Shown: positions 41,798-51,230, counted from the first letter of the stretch. The stretch: 64,000 bases of DNA from JBBDXS01 sp040902195 (GCA_040902195.1 JBBDXS010000003.1:62001-126000), one strand, 5' to 3'. Numbers and translations are program-made. The notes: a model not told the origin generated them from the letters alone.

Positions 41798-42988
41798 CTA
41801 GCCGTCCGGCAGCAAACGGACGAAGACTTCGTTCGAGAGCAGCAGTCCGCGTTCGGTGAGCCGGAGCCGTTCGTCATTGAGCTCGACGAGGCCCAGCGCG
41901 ATCGGTTCGGCGAGCTGATCGGCGAAGGCGTCCATCATCTCGATGCCATAGCGCTCGCGGAAGCGCTCGCGGCTGACGCCATCGAGGACTCGCAGGCCGA
42001 GGATTAACTCGTCGGACATCGCGAGTTGCGGCGTGATCTGCTCGCCCGCCACGAGGTGCTGCATGCGCGCCGCGCCGTCGTTTTCGTTCGCTTCGCGCCA
42101 CGACTGATCGACGAGCGTCATGTGCTGCGTTGGCGCCGCGACGACCGCGAAGCGCACGCCATCGAGATAGGAGTGCGCGCCCGCGCCGAGACCGAGGTAC
42201 TCGCGGTTCTGCCAGTACGTCAGGTTGTGCGCGCAACGGCGGCCCGCGCGCGCCCAGTTCGAAATCTCGTAATGCTCGTAGCCAGCGTCCGCGAGGCGCG
42301 CGCGCGTCCACTCGTAGTGCGACGCCTGGTTGTCCGGATCGGGAGCGGGCGTGCGCCCGCGATCGACGTCGCGCGCGAGCGGCGTGCCCTCCTCGACTGT
42401 CAGTGCGTACAGCGACAAGTGCTCCGGCCCGAGCGCGAGCGCCTCTTCGACGCTCTCCTGCCAGCGTTCGATCGGCTGCTCCGGCAGGCCGAACATCAGA
42501 TCGAGGTTGACGTTCTCGAAGCCGGCCGCGCGCGCCGCGCGAAACGCCGCGCGCGCTTCGTCCGCGGAGTGGAGCCGGTCGATCGCGCGCAGCTCGTCAT
42601 CGTGGAAGCTTTGCACGCCGATGCTCAGGCGATTGAAGCCTAGATCGAGCAGCCCGCCTAGGTACGCCTCATCGAGCGAATTGGGGTTCGCCTCCAGGGA
42701 GACCTCCGCGTCCGGCGCGATCTCGAACGCGGCGCGCAGACCGTTGAGGATCATCGAGAGCTCCTCGAGCGGCATCAGGCTGGGCGTGCCGCCGCCGAAG
42801 AAGACGGTCTCGAACGGACGGTCCGCCGTCGTGCGCTGCCAGAGCTGGGCCTCGTGCACGATCGTTTCGGTGTAGGAGGGGATCAGGTGCTCGTGGTTGG
42901 CGTAGGAGTTGAAATCGCAGTAGCTGCACTTCGCGGTGCAAAACGGGATGTGTACGTAGAGAGAGAGCGGATCAGCCATCGGTGGCAT
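41798..42988 (-). CDS. hemW: Radical SAM protein HemW (coproporphyrinogen oxidase-like)
   Basis: 396 residues. The radical SAM cluster motif CxxxCxxC is visible (CTAKCSYC), preceded by YVHIPFC and followed by FGGGTPSL and the HemN/HemW C-terminal domain (DELILGLR, GLLLSNEVF). HemW is usually a haem chaperone rather than a true oxidase. The frame runs open through the N gap, but the real start is 42988 or 42979 (second Met); neither has a clear ribosome site. Confidence 0.87.
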   Translation of the reverse strand: MPPMADPLSLYVHIPFCTAKCSYCDFNSYANHEHLIPSYTETIVHEAQLWQRTTADRPFETVFFGGGTPSLMPLEELSMILNGLRAAFEIAPDAEVSLEANPNSLDEAYLGGLLDLGFNRLSIGVQSFHDDELRAIDRLHSADEARAAFRAARAAGFENVNLDLMFGLPEQPIERWQESVEEALALGPEHLSLYALTVEEGTPLARDVDRGRTPAPDPDNQASHYEWTRARLADAGYEHYEISNWARAGRRCAHNLTYWQNREYLGLGAGAHSYLDGVRFAVVAAPTQHMTLVDQSWREANENDGAARMQHLVAGEQITPQLAMSDELILGLRVLDGVSRERFRERYGIEMMDAFADQLAEPIALGLVELNDERLRLTERGLLLSNEVFVRLLPDG

Positions 42989-43021
42989 GGTAGCGAATCG
43001 AGAGGTGGGGGGGGGGGGGGG

Positions 43022-43031
43022 NNNNNNNNNN
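43022..43031. other. Scaffold gap (10 N) after poly-G run
   Basis: Ten Ns follow a run of about 13 G. The 3' end of the DUF4129 gene falls in or next to the gap, so the true stop is unknown. Confidence 0.95.
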
Positions 43032-44369
43032 CAGCGTGCGCCACTCGACGCGGAGCCGGCGGACCTCCTCGTCGCTGGGAAAGCGGGCGGCGTAGCGTGC
43101 GCGCACGTAGGCGTCGCTGATGGCAAGCGGGAGCGCTGAACCAAAGTGCGCCTGAAGAGCCGGGCCAAACTCTCCCGGCGTGGCGGCAGGAGGACGCGCG
43201 AACCCGTCGTTCGCGGCCCGGCGCAGCATGGAAACGTAGAGCCTGCCGATGGCGTCTCGCGAGCGCGCACGGCCCGGGCCGCGCAGCCGATCGAGCGCGC
43301 CCGCGAGCAGATCGAGAAGGCCGCCGGCAGGCGAGTCCTCGGCTCGTCCGATCTCCTCGCTCCGTTCCGCGTCCTTGGAGCCGCCCGAGAACTTTCGAAA
43401 CGAAAGCCAGGCGATAGCCAGCGCGGCGAGGACCGCCAACGCCGCCACGCCAGAACCGATCGCTAGCTCCCAGACCGAGGTCGCGCCCGAACTCTCCGGC
43501 TGTTCCCTGACGGGGGGCGTGTTCGACAGGTCGGGGAGGGCCCGATCGCCGCCGCCGCCGAGGAGATGAGCGAACAGCTCGAGTATGAACGTGGCGGCGA
43601 TGATAAACGGAGTAAGGACGGCGACGGCTGCGATGGCAAGTGCGAAGAGCCCGAGCTTGATGCCGTCGAGCGTTTTTTCGGGCGACGGGAGACCGGCGGC
43701 GTTCGCCAGGACGGCTACGCCCGTAATCGCAAGCAACGGGCCGCCCGGCCAGGCCACCCACGCAAGGAGAAACGGGCGGCCCTTATCGACCTCGACCTGT
43801 TGCATGTGAACAAGCGCAAGCGTCGAGAGCGTCGAGAGCATGTACGGCACGGCGATCCAGCGCAGCGCCTGCGGGGCATCAGCCGCCGGGGCCAGCGCGG
43901 CGGCGCAGAGGACGACGACCAGGCCGGCGCTGGACTCGGCGTGCAACCGCGCCGCGGAGATGGGCTGCGCGCCTCGACCGATGCCAATCAGCAACGCCGC
44001 GACGAGCAGTATGACCTCGGTAACGCTGCCGGCGCGGCCCTCCAGCGCGACGCCGGGATTCGAGAGCAGATCGGCCAGCCAGCCGAGACGCCAGACGTAC
44101 GGGTCTCCCACGAACTCGAGGCGCATAACGACGAGGAGGAGGAGCACGCTCGTAGCGACGCCGGCAAATCGAAGCCTGAGCAGCGAGGCGTTCGCACCGC
44201 GCAGCGTTCGCGCGAGGAGGTACGAGGGGACAACGATCGCCGCGGCCGCGGCGAACGACACCGCCTGGCCCTCTCCCATGCCGGCGACGAGCAGCGCCGT
44301 GCCGGCGTACACCGCGAGCGTGAGCGCGGCGAGCGACATGAGCTCCAGGCCGGCCAGCCGAACGCTCAC
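43032..44369 (-). CDS. DUF4129-like membrane protein, 3' end lost in gap
   Basis: About 446 visible residues: ten or so hydrophobic segments, a cytoplasmic stretch with Asp/Glu, and a C-terminal DUF4129-like region (AIGRLYVSMLRRAANDGF, TPGEFGPAL). The start is GTG 44369, which overlaps the DUF58 stop by GTGA. The gene runs into the N gap at 43031. It is the third gene of the MoxR-DUF58-DUF4129 operon. Confidence 0.75.
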
Positions 44370-45568
44370 GTTCGCGCCTCCGTCGCTTCGGGCATGACGG
44401 CATCGACTCGAAGCAGCGGGACGGCACCCAGCAGCTCTGTCCACGGCCCAACCGACGTCGCCAGGACGACGACGTGGTGGCCAAACGCGTGGAGCCGGCG
44501 CAGCACGGCGGCGAGCGGCTCGTCCGCGAGCGCGGTAACGACGGCCAGCGTGGCGCCGAAGGGCAAACGATGGCGCTCTTGTTCGAGCACGTCCGCAAGC
44601 GACGTCAGCGTCAGCGGGCCGATGCCGCCGAGCGCCTCGAGAACGCGGATCAGGTGGTCGGGCGTGCGCCCGGGCGGGATGCGGACCGGACGGTCGGATT
44701 CCGGGAAGCTGCCGTTCGCGAGCAGCCCGACCGCGTAACGCTGGTCGAAGGCCCAGCGCGCGACCGAGGCCGCCTGGACGATCCCCGCCTCAAGCAGGTC
44801 CGGCACATATCCCTGCCACGGGCGCTCCAACGTATCGACGTTCAGGGCGACGATCACGTGCGGAGTGGTAGAGGGCTCGTAGACACGCGACTGTAGCTGG
44901 CCGCGGCGCGCGGTCGCGTTCCAGTCGATTCGGCGGATCGAGTCGCCGGGCTGGTAGTCGCGAATGCCCGCGATACGGAGCGGATCGTCGAAGATCCACT
45001 GCCGCCCTTTGCGATCGCCGATGGGGCGCGCGGAGGGTAGGCCCAGGTCCGGCAGAGGAACGGTACGCGGATAGACGACGACGCCGGCGGTGCTCGGCTC
45101 TTCGCGCTCGCTGGTGAACAGGCCGAAGCCGTCCCCGGAGCGCAGCGTCGCCGGGCCGAGGCGGTAGTAGCCGCGTTGCGGGCAGGGCAGATCGAGCGTC
45201 CAGGATTTCCGCTCGCGCGGGCCAAGGTTGGTGGTCTTCGGGTAGGCCACGGCGCCGGACATGCTCGCCGGGGCCGAGTCTGCCAGCGCCTCCGGAAGCC
45301 AATCGCGCAGCTCGACGCGTGGGAGCGGCAGCAGCTTGCGGTTCGAGAGGCGGTACACGACCGTGAGGTGCTCGCCGGGGAAGGCGCGGTTCTCCGGCAA
45401 CCGCCGCTCAAATTCCACGCCCGTCAGCGCGCGATCGGCCCAGAGGCGCGCCAGCGCCCCCGCGAGCAGCACAAAGAGGCCGAGCGAGAGCAGCGGCGGG
45501 TTACTCGCGAGGAAGCCCGCGCCCACGAGGACGGCGCCGAGCGGCAGCCACGCGTGGCGCAGGAGCAC
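44366..45568 (-). CDS. DUF58 domain protein (MoxR operon partner)
   Basis: 400 residues with two N-terminal transmembrane segments, a beta-sandwich region and the DUF58 signature YQPGDSIRRIDWNATARRG, followed by a vWA-like fold (HVIVALNVDT). DUF58 proteins partner with MoxR ATPases. The GTG 45568 start lies 1 bp after the MoxR stop. Confidence 0.85.
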   Translation of the reverse strand: MLLRHAWLPLGAVLVGAGFLASNPPLLSLGLFVLLAGALARLWADRALTGVEFERRLPENRAFPGEHLTVVYRLSNRKLLPLPRVELRDWLPEALADSAPASMSGAVAYPKTTNLGPRERKSWTLDLPCPQRGYYRLGPATLRSGDGFGLFTSEREEPSTAGVVVYPRTVPLPDLGLPSARPIGDRKGRQWIFDDPLRIAGIRDYQPGDSIRRIDWNATARRGQLQSRVYEPSTTPHVIVALNVDTLERPWQGYVPDLLEAGIVQAASVARWAFDQRYAVGLLANGSFPESDRPVRIPPGRTPDHLIRVLEALGGIGPLTLTSLADVLEQERHRLPFGATLAVVTALADEPLAAVLRRLHAFGHHVVVLATSVGPWTELLGAVPLLRVDAVMPEATEART

Positions 45569-45569
45569 G

Positions 45570-46568
45570 TCAGTCCTCGACCGGCGCGGGGACCTCGTCG
45601 AGCAGCTCGTTGAGCACGTCGAGCGCATTGCGTCCGCGCAGACGGCTCTGCGAGCTGAGGACGAGACGGTGCGCGAGCACCGCGGGCGCGAGCGCCTTCA
45701 CGTCGTCGGGGAGCACGTAGTCGCGCCCGCGGACCGCGGCGAGAGCGCGGGCGGCGCGAAACAGTGCGAGGCTCGCGCGCGGGCTGGCGCCGAGCTCGAG
45801 CGCGGGGTGGCTGCGCGTTGCGCGGACGATCGACGTCAGATAGCGCCGGACAGCCGGTACGCAGTGGATGGAGGCAACCAGAGCGCGCAGCCGGAGGAGC
45901 TCGGCGGCGCTCAAGACGGGCTGGAGCGCATCGAGCGGGTTTTCCATCTCGAAGCGGAGGAGGATGTTGTCTTCTTCGTCCTCCGTTGGATAGCCGACGG
46001 CGATGGTCATGAGAAAACGATCGAGTTGGGCCTCGGGCAACGGGAAGGTTCCTTCGAGCTCGATCGGATTCTGCGTCGCGAGGACGAGGAAGGGGCCGGG
46101 GAGCGGCATCGTCACGCCATCGACGGTGAGCTGACGCTCCTCCATCGCTTCGAGCAGCGCGCTCTGCGTACGCGGCGTCGCGCGGTTGATCTCGTCGGCG
46201 AGGACGATGTTGGCGATCACGGGCCCGGGCCGGAACGCGAACTCGCCGGACTTCTGATTGTAGTAGTGGATGCCGGTGACATCGGACGGCATCAGGTCGG
46301 GGGTGAACTGAATGCGCTTGAACGAACAGCCCATGCTGCGGGCGATGGACTTGGCGAGCATCGTCTTGCCGATGCCGGGAACGTCTTCGATGAGGACGTG
46401 ACCGTCGGCGAAGAGGGCGACGAGGACGAGCTCGACGACGCTGTCGCGCCCAACGATGACCCGCCCGACGTTCTCGCGGACGCGCGCCGCGGCCTCTTCG
46501 ATCGCGGCCGCGGCCTGCGTACGATCTTGCGCGGGCCTCTCGTCCTCCACAATGCGGCATGTTAGCAC
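45570..46568 (-). CDS. MoxR-family AAA ATPase
   Basis: 332 residues. Walker A is PGIGKT, Walker B is VLADEINRA and sensor 1 is LATQNPIELEG. MoxR ATPases act as chaperones with vWA and DUF58 partners, often in stress or envelope functions. It is the first gene of the operon that continues with DUF58 and DUF4129. Confidence 0.9.
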   Translation of the reverse strand: MLTCRIVEDERPAQDRTQAAAAIEEAAARVRENVGRVIVGRDSVVELVLVALFADGHVLIEDVPGIGKTMLAKSIARSMGCSFKRIQFTPDLMPSDVTGIHYYNQKSGEFAFRPGPVIANIVLADEINRATPRTQSALLEAMEERQLTVDGVTMPLPGPFLVLATQNPIELEGTFPLPEAQLDRFLMTIAVGYPTEDEEDNILLRFEMENPLDALQPVLSAAELLRLRALVASIHCVPAVRRYLTSIVRATRSHPALELGASPRASLALFRAARALAAVRGRDYVLPDDVKALAPAVLAHRLVLSSQSRLRGRNALDVLNELLDEVPAPVED

Positions 46569-46652
46569 GGGGACGCCCGCGCCATCGTGTCGCGGGAGGC
46601 GCTGCTTGACCGCCCAAACGGCGCTTCGTTAGACTTTACAGGCGCTTCGTGC

Positions 46653-47094
46653 GGGCGATTAGCTCAGTGGCTAGAGCGTCCCGATTACATCGGGAAAGCC
46701 GCAGGATAGCGAGTGCACCACGTCTACATTCTGAAGAGCACCCAGACTGGGCGCTACTACATCGGTTGTACCGAGCGGCCCGAGAAGCGTCTCGGGGAAC
46801 ATAATGCAGGCAAGAGCGCTTCCACGAAGGCATATCGGCCGTGGGAGATGGTGCACAGAGAGGAATTCTCTACACTAATCGAGGCCCGTCGGCGTGAGCG
46901 CCACTTGAAAAGCATGAAGAACCGTGCTTATCTTGAGAGGGTTATCTTGGGCGATTAGCTCAGTGGCTAGAGCGTCCCGATTACATCGGGAAAGCCGCAG
47001 GATTAGCGAGAGGGTTATCGTGGGCGATTAGCTCAGTGGCTAGAGCGTCCCGATTACATCGGGAAAGCCGCAGGATTAGCGAGAGGGTTATCGT
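46653..47094 (+). repeat. Three tRNA-Val-like fragments in tandem with inserted GIY-YIG gene
   Basis: Units beginning GGGCGATTAGCTCAG start at 46653, 46949 and 47022. The last two are exactly 73 bp long. Each has a tRNA-like D-arm and an anticodon arm (TCCCG-ATTACAT-CGGGA, anticodon TAC), then GCAGG and no proper 3' half. The first is interrupted by the GIY-YIG gene. The second and third look like internally deleted copies: the end of the gene (GAGAGGGTTATC) is kept in each. An intact tRNA-Val follows at 47095. Confidence 0.85.
46713..46958 (+). CDS. Small GIY-YIG nuclease
   Basis: 81 residues. The GIY-YIG core is VYILKSTQTGRYYIGCT, followed by RPEKRLGEHN and the conserved basic helix ARRRERHLKSMKNR. 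This family (YhbQ/UPF0213-like) includes DNA-cleaving proteins. The GTG at 46713 starts within a tRNA-like fragment, and the stop codon TAG is part of the next fragment (GGGCGATTAG). The gene lies inside a duplicated tRNA-Val array, which suggests mobile behaviour. Confidence 0.8.
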   Translation: MHHVYILKSTQTGRYYIGCTERPEKRLGEHNAGKSASTKAYRPWEMVHREEFSTLIEARRRERHLKSMKNRAYLERVILGD

Positions 47095-47170
47095 GGGCGA
47101 TTAGCTCAGTGGCTAGAGCGCTTCCTTCACACGGAAGAAGTCGCAGGTTCGAGTCCTGCATCGCCCACCA
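47095..47170 (+). tRNA. tRNA-Val (CAC)
   Basis: A complete cloverleaf: GGGCGAT acceptor, anticodon loop TTCACAC (CAC), T-arm GCAGG-TTCGAGT-CCTGC and an encoded CCA. It is the intact member at the end of the fragment array. Confidence 0.95.
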
Positions 47171-47182
47171 GAAGTCCAATGT

Positions 47183-47268
47183 GCCGAAGTGGCGGAATGG
47201 TAGACGCGCTACGTTCAGGGCGTAGTGTCCGCAAGGGCGTGTGGGTTCAAATCCCACCTTCGGCACCA
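47183..47268 (+). tRNA. tRNA-Leu (CAG)
   Basis: Class II tRNA of 86 nt with acceptor GCCGAAG, anticodon loop TTCAGGG (CAG), variable arm TGTCCGCAAGGGCGT and encoded CCA. Confidence 0.94.
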
Positions 47269-47331
47269 AACGAAATCGATGGGGCCCGGGGCGGCCGGGT
47301 CCCGCACGAATCGGGTACAATCAAGCGTCGT

Positions 47332-47407
47332 GCGCTCGTAGCTCAGCGGATAGAGCGCTGCCCTGCGGAGGCAGAGGTCGTGGGTTCAAATCCCGCCGGG
47401 CGCACCA
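47332..47407 (+). tRNA. tRNA-Arg (GCG anticodon)
   Basis: A 76-nt cloverleaf with acceptor GCGCTCG, anticodon arm CTGCC-CTGCGGA-GGCAG (anticodon GCG) and encoded CCA. Most bacteria use ACG here with inosine, so GCG is uncommon. Confidence 0.9.
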
Positions 47408-47447
47408 CTTCTTTCTCAGGCGATCGAGCGGTCGCCTAAGGCGACAC

Positions 47448-47478
47448 GTCGTGGTTCAAATCCCGCCGGGCGCACCAC
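47448..47478 (+). repeat. Duplicated 3' end of tRNA-Arg
   Basis: GTCGTGG-TTCAAATCCCGCCGGGCGCACCAC repeats the tRNA-Arg 3' end at 47378-47408, missing one G. It could be an att-like remnant or a partial tandem duplication. Confidence 0.75.
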
Positions 47479-47569
47479 ACCTCCCTCGTCCCAGTGATCT
47501 AACGTCGTACATCTCGCACCTCCCTGCTAGGCTGTCGGCAAACGCTACGCAAGGAAAGGAGGCGTCGCT

Positions 47570-48475
47570 ATGCGCGACTTCTTCGCGGACATCGACTGGA
47601 GCCGCTGGGCCGAGACCGCCTGGACGACAAGCGCGAGAGTCATCTTCATCATCGTCGGGACGTACATCGCGCTCGTCATTATCCGGCGCGCGCTGCGGCC
47701 GGCGATCCGCGCGGCCATCCGCGCGCGACAGCCGGGCGAGCCCACAGCCGAGATGGAGAACCGCGCCGAGACGCTTTCGCATGCGGCGGGGCGCACGATT
47801 ACCGCGATCGCCGTCTTCCTCGCGTTGCTCACCGTCCTGCCGGAGTTCGGGATCAACATCGGCGCGTTGCTCGCGGGCGCGGGCATCGCAGGCGTGGCGC
47901 TGGGCTTCGGAGCGCAGAGCCTCGTGCGCGATGTGCTGAGCGGCGTCTTCGTCCTCGCCGAGAACCAGTACGCGAAGGGTGACACGGTAACCATCGCGGG
48001 CGTCACGGGCATCGTCGAGGACGTCAACCTGCGGCGCACGGTGCTGCGTTCGATCGACGGGACGGTCCACAGCGTGCCGAACGGCACGATCACGATCTCG
48101 AGCAATCTCACGCGCGTGCAGCCCGCCGCGAGCGTCATCGTGAGCGTGGCGTACCACGAGGACCTCGACCGCGTCTTCGCCGTGATCGATCGCGCCGGCG
48201 CCGATCTGGCGGCCGACCCGGCGTGGGCCGGCATGGTCGTCGACACGCCGAAGGCGCTCGGCGTCGAGGAGTTCGCCGACTCCGCGATCCGGGTCCTGGT
48301 CTTCGGCACGACGAAGCAGGACAAGCAATGGGACGTCATGCGCGAGCTGCGCAAGCGGCTCAAGCTGGCGTTCGACGCGGAGGGTATCGAGATCCCGTAC
48401 CCGCACCGGACGCTGATGACGACGCCGGACGGCCTGCTGGTGAGGCAGACCGGGGATGGCGCAGCCGCAGTTTGA
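47570..48475 (+). CDS. MscS-family mechanosensitive channel
   Basis: 301 residues. Two to three transmembrane segments lead to the pore helix region (GINIGALLAGAGIAGVALGFGAQSLVRD), which is typical of MscS TM3, then the beta domain (GDTVTIAGVTGIVEDVNLRRT, SVPNGTI). It opens on membrane tension to release osmolytes. AAAGGAGG lies 8 bp before the ATG. Confidence 0.88.
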   Translation: MRDFFADIDWSRWAETAWTTSARVIFIIVGTYIALVIIRRALRPAIRAAIRARQPGEPTAEMENRAETLSHAAGRTITAIAVFLALLTVLPEFGINIGALLAGAGIAGVALGFGAQSLVRDVLSGVFVLAENQYAKGDTVTIAGVTGIVEDVNLRRTVLRSIDGTVHSVPNGTITISSNLTRVQPAASVIVSVAYHEDLDRVFAVIDRAGADLAADPAWAGMVVDTPKALGVEEFADSAIRVLVFGTTKQDKQWDVMRELRKRLKLAFDAEGIEIPYPHRTLMTTPDGLLVRQTGDGAAAV

Positions 48476-48545
48476 CGCGCACGTGAGAGTGCGCGTATGC
48501 TGCAACCTGCGCCCGCACATCCTGTGACGCGACCGGAGGCAAACC

Positions 48546-49715
48546 ATGCGCTTCTTTAGCTTCCATCTCATGCCCTATCCGAAGCTCCCAGCGGACTACG
48601 ACGGCCCGGCATGGGTGACCTGCCCGAACGAGTTTTTCGACCCGAAGGTGGGGCACGAGGTCTACAACCGCTACCTCGATGAGCTGGTCTACGCGGACGA
48701 GCTTGGCTTCGACGGCGTCTGCGTCAACGAGCACCACCAGAACGCCTACGGAATCATGCCCTCGCCGAACCTGATGGCGTCGATCCTCGCGCGACAGACG
48801 AAGAACGTGAAGATCGCCGTCGTTGGAAACGCGCTGCCGCTCTACGATCCGCCGACGCGCGTCGCGGAAGAGTTCGCGATGATCGACAACATCTCGGGCG
48901 GGCGGCTGATCGCGGGCTTCGTCGTCGGCGGCGGGCCTGAGTACTACTCGTTCTCGATCAACCCCGCGCACGCTCGCGAGCGCTTTCAGGAAGCGCACGA
49001 CATCATCATCAAGGCGTGGACGGAGCCGGGGCCGCAGGAGTACATCGGCAAGCACTACAAGCTGCGCTTCCTGAACACGTGGCCGAAGCCGATGCAGAAG
49101 CCGCACCCCGAGGTCTGGATCCCCGGCGTCGGATCGCTCGAGACGATGGAGTTCGTCGCGAAGCACCACTACGCCTACATGGGCATCCCCTATTTCCACA
49201 TCGACGTTTTCGATCGCAGCTTCCGCCTGTTCCGTGAGGCCTGCGAGCGCGAGGGGTACACGTACGAGCCGAAGCAAGCGGGCTGGCTCGCGCCGATCTA
49301 TGTCGCGGAGACCGACGAGCAGGCGCGCGCCGAGTACGAGGAGCACTTCTGGTACTTCGTGAAGCGACTGCTCCCCGGCATCAACATCCAGCCGCCGGGC
49401 TACACCTCGCTGCGCTCGATGGAGAACATCATGAAGGGCGCAGGCACGTTCGCGATCGGCCTGAACACGTGGGACCAGGTCGAGGAGGGTGTGTACGCGG
49501 TCGTCGGCTCGCCGGAGACGGTGTACAAGAAGCTCGAAGAGAACCTGAGACGCCTCGGCACCGGCAACCTGCTCGGCCTGTTCCAGCTCGGCACGCTGCC
49601 GGCGGACCTGACGAAACGCAACCTCGAGCTGTTCGCGCGTGAAGTGATGCCCAGGCTGCGCGAGCGCTTCCCCGAAGGCAAGGCGATGCTCGAAGCGAAG
49701 GAGGCGGTAGCATGA
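48546..49715 (+). CDS. LLM-class flavin-dependent oxidoreductase (luciferase-like)
   Basis: 389 residues of the bacterial luciferase-like monooxygenase family (TIM barrel, FMN or F420). Motifs are CVNEHHQNAYG, SGGRLIAGFVVGGG and VWIPGVGS. The substrate is unknown. The stop overlaps the start of the hydrolase gene (ATGA), so they are probably coupled. Confidence 0.87.
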   Translation: MRFFSFHLMPYPKLPADYDGPAWVTCPNEFFDPKVGHEVYNRYLDELVYADELGFDGVCVNEHHQNAYGIMPSPNLMASILARQTKNVKIAVVGNALPLYDPPTRVAEEFAMIDNISGGRLIAGFVVGGGPEYYSFSINPAHARERFQEAHDIIIKAWTEPGPQEYIGKHYKLRFLNTWPKPMQKPHPEVWIPGVGSLETMEFVAKHHYAYMGIPYFHIDVFDRSFRLFREACEREGYTYEPKQAGWLAPIYVAETDEQARAEYEEHFWYFVKRLLPGINIQPPGYTSLRSMENIMKGAGTFAIGLNTWDQVEEGVYAVVGSPETVYKKLEENLRRLGTGNLLGLFQLGTLPADLTKRNLELFAREVMPRLRERFPEGKAMLEAKEAVA

Positions 49716-50536
49716 CCGCCGCCGTCGTCGCGGAGGAGCTCGTCGAAACGCGCATCGGCAAGATCGAGGTGCGCAGGGGCGGATCCGGCAAGCCGATCGT
49801 GTACCTGCACTCCGCAGCGGGCGAGGGCGCGGGCCTTGCGTTCCTCGACGAACTAGCCAGCACACGAGAACTCTTCGCGCCGATGTTCCCCGGCTTTGGC
49901 CTATCCGAGGGCATCGAGCAGATCGATGATATGGAGGACGCCGTCTTCCACCTGCTCGACTTGTTCGACCGGCTTGGTTTGCGAGCACCGGACGTCATGG
50001 GCCTCTCGCTGGGCGGCTGGCTAGCGGCCGAGCTGGCCACGCGCTACCCGGACCGCCTCTCGAAGCTGATCCTCGCGAACCCCGCCGGTCTCTACATCGA
50101 AGGCGCGCCGATCAAGGACATCTTCGGCCGTAGCCCGAAAGAGATGGCGCAGGACCTGTTCGCTGATATGTCGCACCCAGCCGCGCAGATGATGCTGCGC
50201 ATCAACGACGAGATGTCGAACGTTGCGGCGCTGGGCCAGGCGATCCCGTTCGAGCTGCTGAAGCCGCAGCTCCAGTCGATGGCGGCGACGGCGCGCGTCG
50301 GCTGGAACCCCTACCTGCACAATCCGAAGCTACGCAAGCGGCTCGCGCGGATCACCGCGCCGACGCTCGTCATTCGCGGCGAGAAGGACACGCTGATCCC
50401 GGCGCCGCACTGCGAGACGTACGCCCGCGAGATCCCGGGCGCGAAACTCGTCGAGATGTCCGGCGTCGCGCACATGGTCTCAATGGAACAACCGAAGGAG
50501 CTCGCGGCGCTCGTGAACGAGTTCCTCGGAAGCTGA
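49712..50536 (+). CDS. Alpha/beta hydrolase
   Basis: 274 residues with the alpha/beta hydrolase nucleophile elbow GLSLGG, acid in IRGEKDTLIP and His in GVAHMVSME. Coupled to the luciferase-like gene by an ATGA overlap, it may act on the same compound (inference). Confidence 0.85.
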   Translation: MTAAVVAEELVETRIGKIEVRRGGSGKPIVYLHSAAGEGAGLAFLDELASTRELFAPMFPGFGLSEGIEQIDDMEDAVFHLLDLFDRLGLRAPDVMGLSLGGWLAAELATRYPDRLSKLILANPAGLYIEGAPIKDIFGRSPKEMAQDLFADMSHPAAQMMLRINDEMSNVAALGQAIPFELLKPQLQSMAATARVGWNPYLHNPKLRKRLARITAPTLVIRGEKDTLIPAPHCETYAREIPGAKLVEMSGVAHMVSMEQPKELAALVNEFLGS

Positions 50537-50555
50537 ACAGCCTGGCAATAATCGG

Positions 50556-50586
50556 TTGACGGGCCGCTTCCGCGATCTTGTATCAT
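50556..50586 (+). promoter_or_regulatory. Possible promoter of the 50668 lipoprotein gene
   Basis: TTGACG (50556-50561) and TGTATC (17-bp spacing) or TATCAT (19-bp). Confidence 0.4.
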
Positions 50587-50667
50587 GGAAACCGCGCGTT
50601 CGCGCGATACGAGGTGGTGGTCGGCGCGCCGGCGGGAGCGCGATGACCTGCGCCGTCTGGAGCAACC

Positions 50668-51228
50668 ATGTTCGGCCGAGCCGGGTCCCTCGCCCTTGCC
50701 CTGCTCGCCGGCCTGCTGATGCTGGCCGTCGCGTGTGGCGACGACAACGGCACGACATCGGGGGCGACCGCGACGGTATCGACCGATGAGGCCGGGACGC
50801 CGTCGCAGGATATACGCAACGAAGACCTGACCGCGCAGCCGGGCCTGAGCGACTTCCTGTCGACGTCCGGCGGCTCGGTCAATCCGGAGCGAATGTTGTA
50901 CGCAGACCTGACAAACGACGCAGTCGACGAAGCCATCGTGCCGGTAGGATCCGGCGGCGAGGGCGGCGATATCGCCGTGTTCGTCTATGGCTACGAGTCG
51001 GGAGGCGTGACGGAGCTGCTGCGCGCGTTGCCGGAGGACCAGTCGACAATCGCCACGGAGCTACAAGACGGCGCGCTCGTCACGTCCGAGCCTGTGTACG
51101 CGGACGGCGACCCCTTCTGTTGCCCAAGCCAGCTTCGCGTGAAGACGTACGGTTGGGACGGCAGCGCGCTCGTCGTCGACGACGAAGAGCTGGAGCAAGA
51201 ACCAACACCGAAAGGGATCGACTACTAG
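50668..51228 (+). CDS. Hypothetical lipoprotein
   Basis: 186 residues: a lipoprotein signal peptide (LAVACGDD), a Thr/Ala-rich linker, and a compact domain (YADLTNDAVDEAIVPVGSGGEGG, DPFCCPSQL) resembling small VCBS-like or hypothetical actinobacterial-type proteins. Function unknown. It may be co-transcribed with the next gene (2 bp apart). Confidence 0.65.
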   Translation: MFGRAGSLALALLAGLLMLAVACGDDNGTTSGATATVSTDEAGTPSQDIRNEDLTAQPGLSDFLSTSGGSVNPERMLYADLTNDAVDEAIVPVGSGGEGGDIAVFVYGYESGGVTELLRALPEDQSTIATELQDGALVTSEPVYADGDPFCCPSQLRVKTYGWDGSALVVDDEELEQEPTPKGIDY

Positions 51229-51230
51229 GC

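Noticed and set aside
41798..43270. Extension of hemW through the N gap
   Set aside because: The frame is open only by chance across unknown bases; HemW homology starts at about 42979-42988.
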